Assembly (NCBI RefSeq): GCF_030295385.1
Contig: NZ_AP027079.1
Location: forward strand, 1 to 64,000
Reading direction: 5' to 3'
Origin: Geothrix oryzae
GTDB taxonomy: Bacteria > Acidobacteriota > Holophagae > Holophagales > Holophagaceae
Length of the DNA: 64,000 nt
The notes under the pieces are model-generated. The model made no database searches, had not been told where the DNA came from, and worked only from the letters and a program-made list of their open reading frames with translations. Below, one piece after another: positions 13,467 to 22,006 of the stretch (positions are counted from its first letter, which is position 1; the number at the start of each line of letters is the position of its first letter). The position numbers and the translations under genes are program-made.

Positions 13467-14297
13467 ATGCTGAAACTCGCCGTGATCGGTGCCCAGACGA
13501 TGCTGGGCCGGGAACTTGTGGGCGCCCTGGAGGCGCGGGACGCGTCCGTGGTGCCCCTTTCCATTGGCGCGCTCTCCGTGGAGGAGGAGGTGGGCGACCT
13601 GGTGGTCTTCGCGCCGAGCCAGGCCCTCCTGGAGGGGCTGGACGCCGTGATCCTGGCGGACACGCCGGACCCGGCCCTGCTGGCGACCTTCCCGGGCCGC
13701 ATCCTGGATCTGCGTGCGGAACCCAAACCGAAAACCGACCCCATGCCCCTGGCGGGCCCCTGGCCCAAAGGCACGCTGGCCCTCCGGGGCCGGCCGGCCC
13801 TGGAGCAGGTGCTGGCCCTGCTGCCGACCCTGCTGACCGGCCTGGGCGAAGTGGGGGGCACCCACCTGCGCTCGGTGGCCTGGATGGGCGACCGGGGCCT
13901 GGATGGCCTCGTGGAGCAGACCCTCGCCATCCTCAACGGTGAGGATCCGGATCTGGCCAAGCTGGGCTACCGCCAGGCCTTCGAGGTGGTGCCCGTCCCC
14001 CCCATCGCGGGCAAGGGCCGCCTGCTGGAGATCCGCGTCCCCTCCTTCCACGGGGACCTGCTGGTGCTCCAGATCCGCGCCTTGGAGGGCCAGTCCCTGG
14101 CCAGGAAGGACGCCCCCGCCGGCGTGAAGTGGGTGGAGGCCCCGCCCAGCTCCCGCGATGTGGCGGTGAGCGCCGACCTGCTGGCCCACCTGGATCTCAC
14201 GGGCGACGGGAAGGCCGGTGTCCTCACCCTGGGCTTCGACCCCGTCCTGTGGGGCATCCTGAGGCCCGCGATGCGGGTGCTGGGACTGATGGACTGA
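13467..14297 (+). CDS. Aspartate-semialdehyde-dehydrogenase-like (USG-1-type) protein
   Basis: 276 aa. The N-terminus MLKLAVIGAQTMLGRELV resembles the Rossmann start of semialdehyde dehydrogenases (GATGxVG), and the order of segments and the C-terminal SADLLAHLDL region suggest the Asd/USG-1 fold. No Asn-Cys-Thr catalytic motif is present, and indeed no obvious nucleophilic Cys, so it is probably not an active ASADH; a bona fide asd with that motif is at 34410. The ATG at 13467 is chosen over an in-frame TTG at 13446. It lies 17 bases after purB and 7 before the ferredoxin gene. Function unknown. Confidence 0.55.
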   Translation: MLKLAVIGAQTMLGRELVGALEARDASVVPLSIGALSVEEEVGDLVVFAPSQALLEGLDAVILADTPDPALLATFPGRILDLRAEPKPKTDPMPLAGPWPKGTLALRGRPALEQVLALLPTLLTGLGEVGGTHLRSVAWMGDRGLDGLVEQTLAILNGEDPDLAKLGYRQAFEVVPVPPIAGKGRLLEIRVPSFHGDLLVLQIRALEGQSLARKDAPAGVKWVEAPPSSRDVAVSADLLAHLDLTGDGKAGVLTLGFDPVLWGILRPAMRVLGLMD

Positions 14298-14304
14298 CGC
14301 CATC

Positions 14305-14949
14305 ATGGCCAAGAAACTCGACGAACCCCAGGAGCGCGGGGACTTCTTCAAGTCCCTAGGCACCCTGTTCGCGGGGTTCGTGGCCAACCGGATCGAAGAG
14401 GCGGTGACGGGGCTGGGGCCCAAGCTCCTGCGCCCGCCCGGGGCCCTGGACGAGCTGGCCTTCCTCACCAAGTGCACCCGCTGCGACAAGTGCATGCGGG
14501 CCTGCCCCGAAAACGCCATCCTCAAGGCCGGACCCACGGCGGGGCTCGCCCTCGGCACCCCCTACCTCGATCCCCGCAGCGTCCCCTGCTTCCTGTGCAC
14601 AACGCTGCCCTGCGTGGCGGAATGCGAGGACGAGGCCCTGGTCTGGCCGCGGCTCGTCCGGGCCGACGGCACCGAGCTGGAGGGCCCGCGGGCCGTCCGC
14701 ATGGGCACGGCCCGCGTGAAGCCGGGCCTCTGCGCCACCTGGGGCACCCTGGATCGCGAGGCCCGGGCTTGCCGCGTCTGCGTGGACCGCTGCCCCTATC
14801 CGGAGGAGGCCCTGCGGATGGTCACGGAGGAGGGGGAGGCCATCCCCCACCCGGTGGTGGACGCCGACATCTGCACGGGCTGCGGCCTCTGCGTCTTTGC
14901 CTGTCCCGCCGAACCCGCGGCCATCGTCGTGGAACCCCGGCGGGACTGA
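14305..14949 (+). CDS. Multi-cluster 4Fe-4S ferredoxin-type protein (NapG/MauM-like)
   Basis: 214 aa electron-transfer protein. Cysteine groups: CTRCDKCMRACP (about residue 57 on), CFLCTTLPCVAEC, a CRVCVDRCP group and CTGCGLCVFACP, enough for up to four [4Fe-4S] clusters. This spacing pattern is typical of NapG/NapF/MauM-type polyferredoxins. There is no signal peptide or Tat motif, so it is probably cytoplasmic. No nap or mau genes are nearby; the physiological partner is not evident. It follows the semialdehyde-dehydrogenase-like gene by 7 bases and converges with lipA. Confidence 0.8.
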   Translation: MAKKLDEPQERGDFFKSLGTLFAGFVANRIEEAVTGLGPKLLRPPGALDELAFLTKCTRCDKCMRACPENAILKAGPTAGLALGTPYLDPRSVPCFLCTTLPCVAECEDEALVWPRLVRADGTELEGPRAVRMGTARVKPGLCATWGTLDREARACRVCVDRCPYPEEALRMVTEEGEAIPHPVVDADICTGCGLCVFACPAEPAAIVVEPRRD

Positions 14950-14962
14950 GCTCGTCCGAGTC

Positions 14963-15889
14963 CTAGGCGATGCTGATGCCTTCCAGCTCCGCCACCTCGT
15001 GGGCGTTGAAGCTGGAGCGCACCAGGGGACCGGCGTAGACCGTGGCGAAGCCGAAGGCCTTGGCCTTGGCCCCCAGGTCGGCGAACTCGTCCGGGTGCAC
15101 ATAGCGCTTCACGGGCAGTTGGTGGCGCGTGGGGCGCAGGTACTGGCCCAGGGTGAGGATGTCCACCTGGGCCTTGGCCAGGGCCTCGAAGGTGGTCATC
15201 AGCTCGGCCTCGGTCTCGCCCAGCCCCAGCATGAGGCCGCTCTTGGTGCGGAAGGCCGTTCCGTACAGGGCGGTTCCCAGCTCCTTCGCATGCGCCAGCA
15301 CGCGGAGGCTCCGCTCGAACCGGCCCGCGGGGCGCACCTCGGGATAGAGGCTGGGCACGGTTTCCGTGTTGTGGTTGAACACGGCGGGACCGGCGGCCAC
15401 CACGCGGGCCACGGCCTCGAGGTCGCCCAGGAAGTCGGGCACCAGCACCTCCACGCCCACGCCCGGGTTGCGGCGGCGGATGGCGAGGACGGTCTCGGCG
15501 AAGTGGGCTGCGCCGCCATCGGGCAGGTCGTCCCGGTTCACGGAGGTCAGTACCGCGAAGCGCAAGCCGAGCGCCGCCACGCGCTCGGCCGTTTCAAGCG
15601 GCTCTTGAGCGTCCAGCGCCCGGGGCTTGCCGCTCTGGATGCTGCAGAAGCCGCAGGCCCGGGTGCAGACCTCGCCCATGAGCAGGAAGGTGGCCGTGCC
15701 GTGGGTGAAGCAGTGGGTGCGGTTGGGGCAGCGGGCCTCTTCGCAGACGGTGTGCAGGTGCGAGTCGCGGAGGCCCCGCTTCATGCCGTGCAGGTCGCCG
15801 AGCTTCACCCGCTCCTTGGTGATCCATTCGGGCAGCCGGGGATGGCCCTCCAGCACTTCGCGGCCAACGCGCTTCGAGAAACGGGCCAT
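14963..15889 (-). CDS. lipA: Lipoyl synthase
   Basis: Radical-SAM enzyme that inserts two sulfurs into protein-bound octanoyl groups to make lipoate. 308 aa from the ATG at 15889, which has GGAGG 5 bases upstream; an in-frame ATG at 15922 adds 11 unlikely residues and would overlap the divergent gene's leader. Both clusters are visible: auxiliary Cx4Cx5C (C49, C54, C60) and radical-SAM Cx3Cx2C (C75, C79, C82). The C-terminal RSSFNAHE supplies the conserved Ser ligand. No lipB is adjacent. Confidence 0.96.
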   Translation of the reverse strand: MARFSKRVGREVLEGHPRLPEWITKERVKLGDLHGMKRGLRDSHLHTVCEEARCPNRTHCFTHGTATFLLMGEVCTRACGFCSIQSGKPRALDAQEPLETAERVAALGLRFAVLTSVNRDDLPDGGAAHFAETVLAIRRRNPGVGVEVLVPDFLGDLEAVARVVAAGPAVFNHNTETVPSLYPEVRPAGRFERSLRVLAHAKELGTALYGTAFRTKSGLMLGLGETEAELMTTFEALAKAQVDILTLGQYLRPTRHQLPVKRYVHPDEFADLGAKAKAFGFATVYAGPLVRSSFNAHEVAELEGISIA

Positions 15890-15928
15890 CGGGCCTCCAG
15901 ATCCTCCAGTTTTCCGTAACATGCAGGA

Positions 15929-16840
15929 ATGTCCAAGCCGCTATCCAGGTTGCTGCGCCTGGAGCAGACCGCCTTCCTGGCCCGGGACCGTGCCGCCTGG
16001 GGGCCCCACCTGGCGCGGGTGCGGAGCTTCCTGGGCGAGGGGCTGCAGGCGGCGGACCCCGCGCGCCCCGTGCTGATCCTGGGCGCGGGTTCGGGCCTGG
16101 AGGTGCCCTGGGGTCTGGCACCGGCCCGAACCACCGGTTGGGATGCGGATCCCTGGAGCCGTGCCCGCACCATCCTGCGCCACCGGCGCTGGGCCCCCTG
16201 GGTGTTCGAGGACCTGACGGGGGGGTTGGTGGACCTGGGGGCGGCGGCCCGGCGCGCCGTGGCCGAGCCCTGGTCGGGCCGGCACCGGGACCCCCGGACC
16301 GCCGCCCTGCGCCTGGCGGGGCTGGTGCCCTTCCTGCACCCGGATCCCGCAGCGCTCCGGACCTGGATCGAAGCCCACCGGCCCGGGACCATCCTGGCCG
16401 CCAATGTGATGGGCCAGTTCGGCGCCGTGGCCGAGCGCGTGGTGGAGGGGGCCTTCGGGAAGGCCTCGCCCTGGGCGGCGGAGGCGGAGCGGTCCGATCC
16501 CCTGGTGGAGGCCCTGGAGGCCTGGACGCGGCGGGCCCTGGAGGCGTTCCTGGAAACCCTGACGGGGAGCGGGGCGGCGCTCTGGCTGATCCACGACCGG
16601 GGCGCGGCCTTTGGCCCCGGATCGCTGGACCTGGGGCCCTGGGCCGACCCCTGGACGGCCCAGCTGCGGGGAGGCGTGGAGGGTCTGGAGGTGAGCGATC
16701 CCCTGACGGGCCTGGATGTGGGGGCGGCGCTGAGGGCGGCGGGGCGGGATCCGCATCGCCAGGATCGCTGGATCTGGCCCCTGGCGCCGGACCAGCGCCA
16801 TGTGGTGGAGGCCCTGGCCAGCCGGCCGGCCGCCGGGTGA
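15929..16840 (+). CDS. Unknown protein with SAM-methyltransferase-like glycine loop
   Basis: 303 aa, no confident family. ARPVLILGAGSGLEVPWGL (about 46-63) looks like motif I of a class I SAM-dependent methyltransferase, followed by an acidic residue in TGWDADPWS that could bind the ribose. The rest is rich in Ala, Arg, Trp and Leu, with TILAANVMGQFGAVAERVV and LWLIHDRG as hydrophobic strands. It has no signal peptide. The AGGA just before the ATG supports the start. It is divergent from lipA with only 39 bases between. A methyltransferase-like fold is inferred; substrate unknown. Confidence 0.6.
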   Translation: MSKPLSRLLRLEQTAFLARDRAAWGPHLARVRSFLGEGLQAADPARPVLILGAGSGLEVPWGLAPARTTGWDADPWSRARTILRHRRWAPWVFEDLTGGLVDLGAAARRAVAEPWSGRHRDPRTAALRLAGLVPFLHPDPAALRTWIEAHRPGTILAANVMGQFGAVAERVVEGAFGKASPWAAEAERSDPLVEALEAWTRRALEAFLETLTGSGAALWLIHDRGAAFGPGSLDLGPWADPWTAQLRGGVEGLEVSDPLTGLDVGAALRAAGRDPHRQDRWIWPLAPDQRHVVEALASRPAAG

Positions 16841-16920
16841 ATCCGCTGTGGCCTCCGTCAACCCTTGTCCCCACAGACGGCATCCACCGCCATACTGTCT
16901 TTCCTTGGAGATGGAACGGC

Positions 16921-17331
16921 ATGGCGTGGTTGGGATGGGCGATGGCAGCGATGGTCCTCATGGGCCTGGGCAACCTGGGCATGAAGGCCGCGAGCCATCA
17001 CGGGCTCAGTCCGGCGGGCGTGCTGTTCTGGGTGGTCGTGGGCGAAGTGCCGCTGGCCCTGGCCTACTGGCTGTTCCGGGGCCGGCCTTCGACGCCGCCC
17101 GCCGGCGCGGCCTGGGCCGTGGGCGCGGGCCTCTTCACGGCCCTGGCCCTGATCTCGGTCAACGAAAGCTTCGCCCGCGGCGCCAAGGCGGCCGTGGCCG
17201 TCGGCATCATGAACGCGAATTTCGTGGTGGTGGCGCTCCTGGCCTTTCTTCTCTTCCGCGAACAGCTCCAGCCCACCAAGCTGGTGGGGCTCGCCGCCAC
17301 GCTGTCCGGCCTGTGGCTGATGGCCCGCTGA
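16921..17331 (+). CDS. Small EamA-like membrane transporter
   Basis: 136 aa, about four to five transmembrane helices. The C-terminal half (VGIMNANFVVVALLAFLLFREQLQPTKLVGLAATLSGLWLM) matches the EamA/DMT repeat ending in the Glu-containing helix. It is half the size of usual EamA proteins, so it would have to work as a dimer, as small multidrug-resistance-type proteins do. GGAG sits 10 bases before the ATG at 16921. Sixteen bases separate it from the first APC permease. Substrate unknown. Confidence 0.7.
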   Translation: MAWLGWAMAAMVLMGLGNLGMKAASHHGLSPAGVLFWVVVGEVPLALAYWLFRGRPSTPPAGAAWAVGAGLFTALALISVNESFARGAKAAVAVGIMNANFVVVALLAFLLFREQLQPTKLVGLAATLSGLWLMAR

Positions 17332-17346
17332 TGCAGGAATCCTGAA

Positions 17347-19236
17347 ATGCCCAATTTCCGAAGACTCCTCCTGGGCCGCCGCCTTGCCAGCGAGGAAAGC
17401 CACGAAGCCCGGATCAGCAACCCCGTGGCCCTGGCGGTGTTCAGCTCCGATGCGCTCTCCTCCGTGGCCTACGCGACCGGCGAAATCATGGCCGTGCTGG
17501 GCCCCTACATGGCCATGGCGGCCTTCGGGCCGGCGGTGCTGTCCTGGTCCTGGCCCGTGGCCGTGGGCATCGTGCTGCTGCTGACCATCCTGACCGTCAG
17601 CTACCGGCAGACGATCTTCGCCTATCCCAGCGGGGGCGGCGCCTACATCGTCGCGAAGGAGAACCTGGGCGAGGTGCCGGCTCAGGTGGCCGGAGCCTCG
17701 CTGCTGGTGGACTATGTGCTCACGGTGGCGGTGAGCGTGTCCGCCGGCGTCACGGCCATCACCAGCGCCTTCCCCGCGGCCGATGCGCACCGGGTGGCCC
17801 TGGCCTTTGTCGTGGTCACCATCATCGGGCTGATCAACTTGCGCGGGGTGAAGGAGAGCGGCGCGGTCTTCTCCGTGCCGACCTACGGCTTCGTGATCTC
17901 GATGTTCGGCATCATCGGCCTCGGCTTCTGGCGCTATTTCGCGGGCGGCGTCTCCGTCGGCGAGCACCACGCGGCGGCGGCGCCCCCCTTCCCGGGCTGG
18001 CTGGCCATCTGGGTGTTCATGAAGGCCTACAGTGCGGGCTGCACGGCCCTGACCGGGGTGGAGGCCATCTCCAACGGCGTGTCCGCCTTCCGGGAGCCCA
18101 CCGCGCGGAACGCGGGCAAGACCATGGTGGCCATGGTGCTGATGCTGGGGGCCATGTTCCTGGGCATCACCTGGCTGTCGAACCATTTCGGCATCATCTA
18201 CACCGGGGAGGGCGAGTCCCTGCTGTCCATGCTGGAGCGCCGGATCCTCGGGACCGGCCCGGGGCTCCCCCACATCACCTACCTGATCGTGCAGGCCTTC
18301 ACGATGCTGATCCTCTGTCTGGCCGCGAACACCGCCTACGCGGACTTCCCGCGCCTGGCGGCCATGATGGCCCGGGACGGGTTCCTGCCGCGGCAGTTCT
18401 CCAGCCAGGGGGACCGGCTGGTCTTCTCCAACGGCATCTTCATCCTCTCGCTGCTGTCGGGCATCCTGCTGTGGATCTTCAACGCCCGGGAGCACCACCT
18501 GCTGCCGCTGTACGCCGTGGGCGTGTTCCTGGGCTTCACGCTCAGCCAGACGGGCATGGTGCGCCACTGGCTCAAGCTCCGCGGCCACCACTGGGCCCTC
18601 AAGTCGGTCATCAACGGAGCCGGTGCCCTGACGACGCTGGTCGTGATGATGGTCATCATCGTCACCAAGTTCACCCACGGGGCCTGGGTGGTGGTGCTGG
18701 TCCTGCCCCTCATGGTGATGACCTTCTTCAACATCCACCGGCACTACATCCGCGTGAAGTCGATCCTGGCGGGCAGTCGCGCCGACTTCATCAGCCCCCG
18801 CAAGAACCGCGTGGTGGTGCTGGTGTCCGGCATCCACTCGGGCGTGGTGCAGTCCCTGAACTACGCCAAGGTCATCGCGGACCACGGCGAGGTGGAGGCC
18901 CTCACGGTGGACTTCCCCGACGAGAACGGCCGCGACAGCGCCGCCCTGGAGCGCCTGCGCTCGGACTGGCCACGCTACTGCGAAGGCATCCCCCTGCGCT
19001 CCATCCGCAGCCCCTACCGCAAGATCGTCGAGCCCATCGTGGAGGAGCTTGACCGCATGCGGCGCGTGGAGCCGGAGTACACCATCACCGTCATCCTGCC
19101 GGAATTCGTGACGGGCCACTGGTGGGCGAACCTGCTGCACAACCAGACCGCATGGCGCATCAAGGGCACGCTCTTGATGAAGCCCAAGACCGTGGTGATC
19201 TCGATCCCCTACCACCTGGAGCCCATCGTGGAGTAG
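17347..19236 (+). CDS. APC-family amino acid permease (first of a tandem pair)
   Basis: 629 aa. The N-terminal about 450 residues hold the APC-superfamily core (ISNPVALAVFSSDALSSVAYATGE as TM1, YRQTIFAYPSGGGAYIVAKENLG as TM2-3). A cytoplasmic C-terminal domain of about 170 residues follows (VVVLVSGIHSGVVQSLNYAKV...), as in large APC proteins annotated as amino acid permeases. Closely similar over its whole length to the next gene, so the two arose by tandem duplication. Substrate not predictable; potassium or amino acid uptake are both possible. Confidence 0.85.
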   Translation: MPNFRRLLLGRRLASEESHEARISNPVALAVFSSDALSSVAYATGEIMAVLGPYMAMAAFGPAVLSWSWPVAVGIVLLLTILTVSYRQTIFAYPSGGGAYIVAKENLGEVPAQVAGASLLVDYVLTVAVSVSAGVTAITSAFPAADAHRVALAFVVVTIIGLINLRGVKESGAVFSVPTYGFVISMFGIIGLGFWRYFAGGVSVGEHHAAAAPPFPGWLAIWVFMKAYSAGCTALTGVEAISNGVSAFREPTARNAGKTMVAMVLMLGAMFLGITWLSNHFGIIYTGEGESLLSMLERRILGTGPGLPHITYLIVQAFTMLILCLAANTAYADFPRLAAMMARDGFLPRQFSSQGDRLVFSNGIFILSLLSGILLWIFNAREHHLLPLYAVGVFLGFTLSQTGMVRHWLKLRGHHWALKSVINGAGALTTLVVMMVIIVTKFTHGAWVVVLVLPLMVMTFFNIHRHYIRVKSILAGSRADFISPRKNRVVVLVSGIHSGVVQSLNYAKVIADHGEVEALTVDFPDENGRDSAALERLRSDWPRYCEGIPLRSIRSPYRKIVEPIVEELDRMRRVEPEYTITVILPEFVTGHWWANLLHNQTAWRIKGTLLMKPKTVVISIPYHLEPIVE

Positions 19237-19257
19237 CCTGCTGTCCGGGAGTGAGGG

Positions 19258-21180
19258 ATGCAGAGCCTGAGGCGGATCCTGCTGGGGCGGCGGTTATCCA
19301 GCGACGAGACGCAGCACACCAAGATCAGCAACCCGGTGGCCCTGGCCGTGTTCAGCTCGGACGCAATCTCCTCCGTGGCCTATGCCACGCAGGAGATCCT
19401 GGCCTCGCTCTCCGGGGCGCTGGTTCCCGCGGCCGGCGGCCTGGCGCTGGTGGGCGCGGCGATCTTCGGATGGTCCATTCCCGTGGCCCTCGGCATTGTG
19501 GCGCTGCTGGCGATCCTGGCCGTCAGCTACCGGCAGACCATCCTGGCCTACCCGGGCGGGGGTGGCGCCTACATCGTGGCCAAGGAGAACCTGGGCGACA
19601 TTCCGGCCCTGACGGCCGGGGCCTCCCTCCTCATCGACTACATCCTGACCGTGGCGGTGTCGGCCTCGTCGGGCATCGCCGCCATCACGGCCGCCGTGCC
19701 GGCCCTGGCGGGGCACAATGTCGCCCTGACGCTCCTGGCCATCGGGTTCATCGCGATCATGAACCTCCGCGGCATCCAGGAGAGCGGCCACCTCTTCGCG
19801 ATCCCCACCTACGGCTTCGTGGTGAGCATCTTTCTGGTGATGGGCTATGGCCTCGTCCGCCTGCTCCTCGGGGAGGGGCCTTCGCCCGCACAGGTGCAGC
19901 AGGCCGTGGTCCAGGGCACCCATCTGGCGGGGGTGTCGATGGTCTGGATCTTCATGCGGGCCTTCAGCGCGGGCTGCACGGCGCTGACCGGGGTGGAGGC
20001 CATCAGCAACGGCACGACGGCCTTCCGGGATCCCGTGGGGCCCAACGCCGCCAAGACCATGATCTGGATGGTGCTGCTGCTGGGAACGATGTTCCTGGGC
20101 ATCACCCTGCTGGCCCACCAGTACGGGGTGACCTACCAGCACAGCACGAACCCCGCGGTGGTGGCCGAGACGCTGCTGTCCAAGCTGAACAAGGCCATCC
20201 TCGGCGATGTGAGCCACGGCCTTCCGAAGCTGATGTACTACCTGGCCCAGGGCTTCACCTTCGCCATCCTGGTGGTGGCGGCCAACACGGCCTTCGCGGA
20301 CTTCCCCCGTCTGGCGGCCCTCCAGGCCCGGGACGGCTTCCTGCCGCGCCAGTTCGCCAGCCAGGGCGACCGCCTGGTCTTCTCCAACGGCATCCTCATC
20401 CTGTTCTTCTTCTCGGGCCTGCTGGTCTGGCTCTTCCACGCGAATACGGACATCCTGCTGCCCCTCTACGCGGCGGGCGTGTTCATGGGGTTCACCCTCA
20501 GCCAGACCGGCATGGTGGCGCACTGGCGCAAGGTGAAGGGCCCGCGCTGGCATGCCAAGGCGATGGTGAACGGCCTGGGGGCCGTCACGGCCCTGGTGGT
20601 GCTGCTGGACATCGCCATTACCAAGTTCATCCACGGGGCCTGGATCGTGATCCTGCTGGTGCCCCTGCTGGTGGTGGTCCACTTCAGCATCCGCCGCCAC
20701 TATGTGGGCGTGAAGTCCCGGCTGGCGGCCAGCCGTACGGACGCCTTCCTGCCGACCAAGCACCACGCCCTGGTGCTGGTGAACGGCATCCACCGGGGCG
20801 TGGTGCAGTCGCTCCTCTATGCCCGGCTCATCGCCGGAGACCGCGTGGAAGCCCTCACGGTGGACCTGGGCTCTGACGGCGCCCGGGAGAGCCCGGCCAT
20901 GGAGAAGCTGCGGGCCGACTGGATCATCTACGGCATGGGCGTGCCCCTGCGCTGCCTGCCGAGCCCCTACCGCAAGCTCGTGGAGCCCGTTCTGGGGGAG
21001 GTGGACCGGATCCATGCCGCGGAACCGGAGCTGGCGCTCACGGTCATCCTGCCGGAGTTCATCACCTCGAAGTGGTGGCAGCAGTTCCTCCACAACCAGA
21101 GCGCCCTGCGCCTTAAGGCCGCCTTGCTGATGCGGTCGGGCGTCATCGTGACCTCCGTGCCCATGCACCTCCCCCAGTAG
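19258..21180 (+). CDS. APC-family amino acid permease (second of a tandem pair)
   Basis: 640 aa, same architecture as the gene 21 bases upstream: start MQSLRRILLGRRLSSDETQ versus MPNFRRLLLGRRLASEESH, identical ISNPVALAVFSSDA, the same YRQT(I/F)LAYPGGGGAYIVAKENLG block and a matching C-terminal cytoplasmic domain with ILPEFIT. Divergence is concentrated in the loops, for example around ATQEILASLSGALVPAAGG. Both copies look intact, so functional divergence in substrate or regulation is likelier than decay. Probably cotranscribed with the first permease. Confidence 0.85.
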   Translation: MQSLRRILLGRRLSSDETQHTKISNPVALAVFSSDAISSVAYATQEILASLSGALVPAAGGLALVGAAIFGWSIPVALGIVALLAILAVSYRQTILAYPGGGGAYIVAKENLGDIPALTAGASLLIDYILTVAVSASSGIAAITAAVPALAGHNVALTLLAIGFIAIMNLRGIQESGHLFAIPTYGFVVSIFLVMGYGLVRLLLGEGPSPAQVQQAVVQGTHLAGVSMVWIFMRAFSAGCTALTGVEAISNGTTAFRDPVGPNAAKTMIWMVLLLGTMFLGITLLAHQYGVTYQHSTNPAVVAETLLSKLNKAILGDVSHGLPKLMYYLAQGFTFAILVVAANTAFADFPRLAALQARDGFLPRQFASQGDRLVFSNGILILFFFSGLLVWLFHANTDILLPLYAAGVFMGFTLSQTGMVAHWRKVKGPRWHAKAMVNGLGAVTALVVLLDIAITKFIHGAWIVILLVPLLVVVHFSIRRHYVGVKSRLAASRTDAFLPTKHHALVLVNGIHRGVVQSLLYARLIAGDRVEALTVDLGSDGARESPAMEKLRADWIIYGMGVPLRCLPSPYRKLVEPVLGEVDRIHAAEPELALTVILPEFITSKWWQQFLHNQSALRLKAALLMRSGVIVTSVPMHLPQ

Positions 21181-21192
21181 AGCTGCGGACCT

Positions 21193-21915
21193 TCAGCGCA
21201 TCCGGGCGACGGGCCGGGCCAGCAGCTCCTGGCCGCTGAGGAGTTCTCCCAGGGTCTGGTGGCGGGGGCTCAGCACCATACAGAGGAAGCTCAAGGGGAA
21301 GCAGGCCACGGACAGCAGATGGACAAGGGAGAAGGCCATCCGCCGCTCGGGCTGGTTCTCGGGAAGGGTCACGCCGAAGAACCCCATGAGGGGCGTCTGG
21401 CCCGCGAGCACCAGGGGGGCCATGAAGAGGATCCAGGACACGGAGAACAGGTAGGGCAGCACGAGGGGCCAGGCCCCCAGCAGCAGCCGGCCCGGAGCCA
21501 CCCCCAGCAGCCAGGCCGGCAGCGCCAGGGCCAGCGCCTGGACCAGAACCAGGAGCAGGGCCTCGGTGGCCTCCACCTTCACGAGGGGCCAGAAGCTGGC
21601 GACGGGTTCCTGGACACCCAGGGCTGCCTGGGCGGGGCGGCGCGGCGAGATCGAAGGCGCCGCTCCGATCTCGGGGCGTTCCAATTCCTCCGGAGCCACC
21701 TCCACGGCCACGGGCGGGACGCGGCCCAGGGCGGGGGCTGTCAGGGCCCGGGGCGGCGGCGCGAAGGAGGCCTGGGCCAGGGCGGAGGCCTGGAAGAGCA
21801 GGGGGCGGCCCTGCCGGGGCGGTGCCAGGGCCAGCCCGCATTCGGGGCACTCCGCCGCGAGGGGCGAGAGGCGGGTTTGGCAGCTGGGGCAGATGCGCCG
21901 GGAAGGGGCCGTCAT
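21193..21915 (-). CDS. Zinc-ribbon RDD-family membrane protein
   Basis: About 240 aa. The N-terminus has two CxxC pairs (CPSCQTRLSPLAAECPEC), a double-Cys zinc ribbon, then an Ala/Pro-rich linker. About four hydrophobic helices follow, including PLMGFFGVTLPENQPERRMAF and LLSVACFPLSFLCMVLSPRHQTLGELLSG, which match the RDD domain (Arg and two Asp replaced in part here). Role unknown; RDD proteins have been linked to transport or ion exchange. Start uncertain: ATG at 21915 (G-run directly before it) or GTG at 21933. Confidence 0.65.
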   Translation of the reverse strand: MTAPSRRICPSCQTRLSPLAAECPECGLALAPPRQGRPLLFQASALAQASFAPPPRALTAPALGRVPPVAVEVAPEELERPEIGAAPSISPRRPAQAALGVQEPVASFWPLVKVEATEALLLVLVQALALALPAWLLGVAPGRLLLGAWPLVLPYLFSVSWILFMAPLVLAGQTPLMGFFGVTLPENQPERRMAFSLVHLLSVACFPLSFLCMVLSPRHQTLGELLSGQELLARPVARMR

Positions 21916-21957
21916 CCCCCCACTATCGGTCACCCGGCGACCGCAGGGAACCCGCGA

Positions 21958-21991
21958 AACGAGAAGGCGCCCCGCGGGGCGCCTTCTCGTT
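21958..21991 (-). terminator. Rho-independent-type terminator of the M4 protease gene
   Basis: A perfect 16-base stem (21958-21973 with 21976-21991) with a 2-base loop lies 16 bases past the stop of the minus-strand protease gene. On the minus strand it is followed by TTT. GC-rich stem core GGGGCGCC. Confidence 0.8.
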
Positions 21992-22006
21992 GAAGGGCCG
22001 GCGGCC

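Noticed and set aside
16858-19215. 785-codon minus-strand frame opposite the first APC permease
   Set aside because: His/Asp/Gly-rich antisense product typical of the complement of membrane-protein coding DNA.
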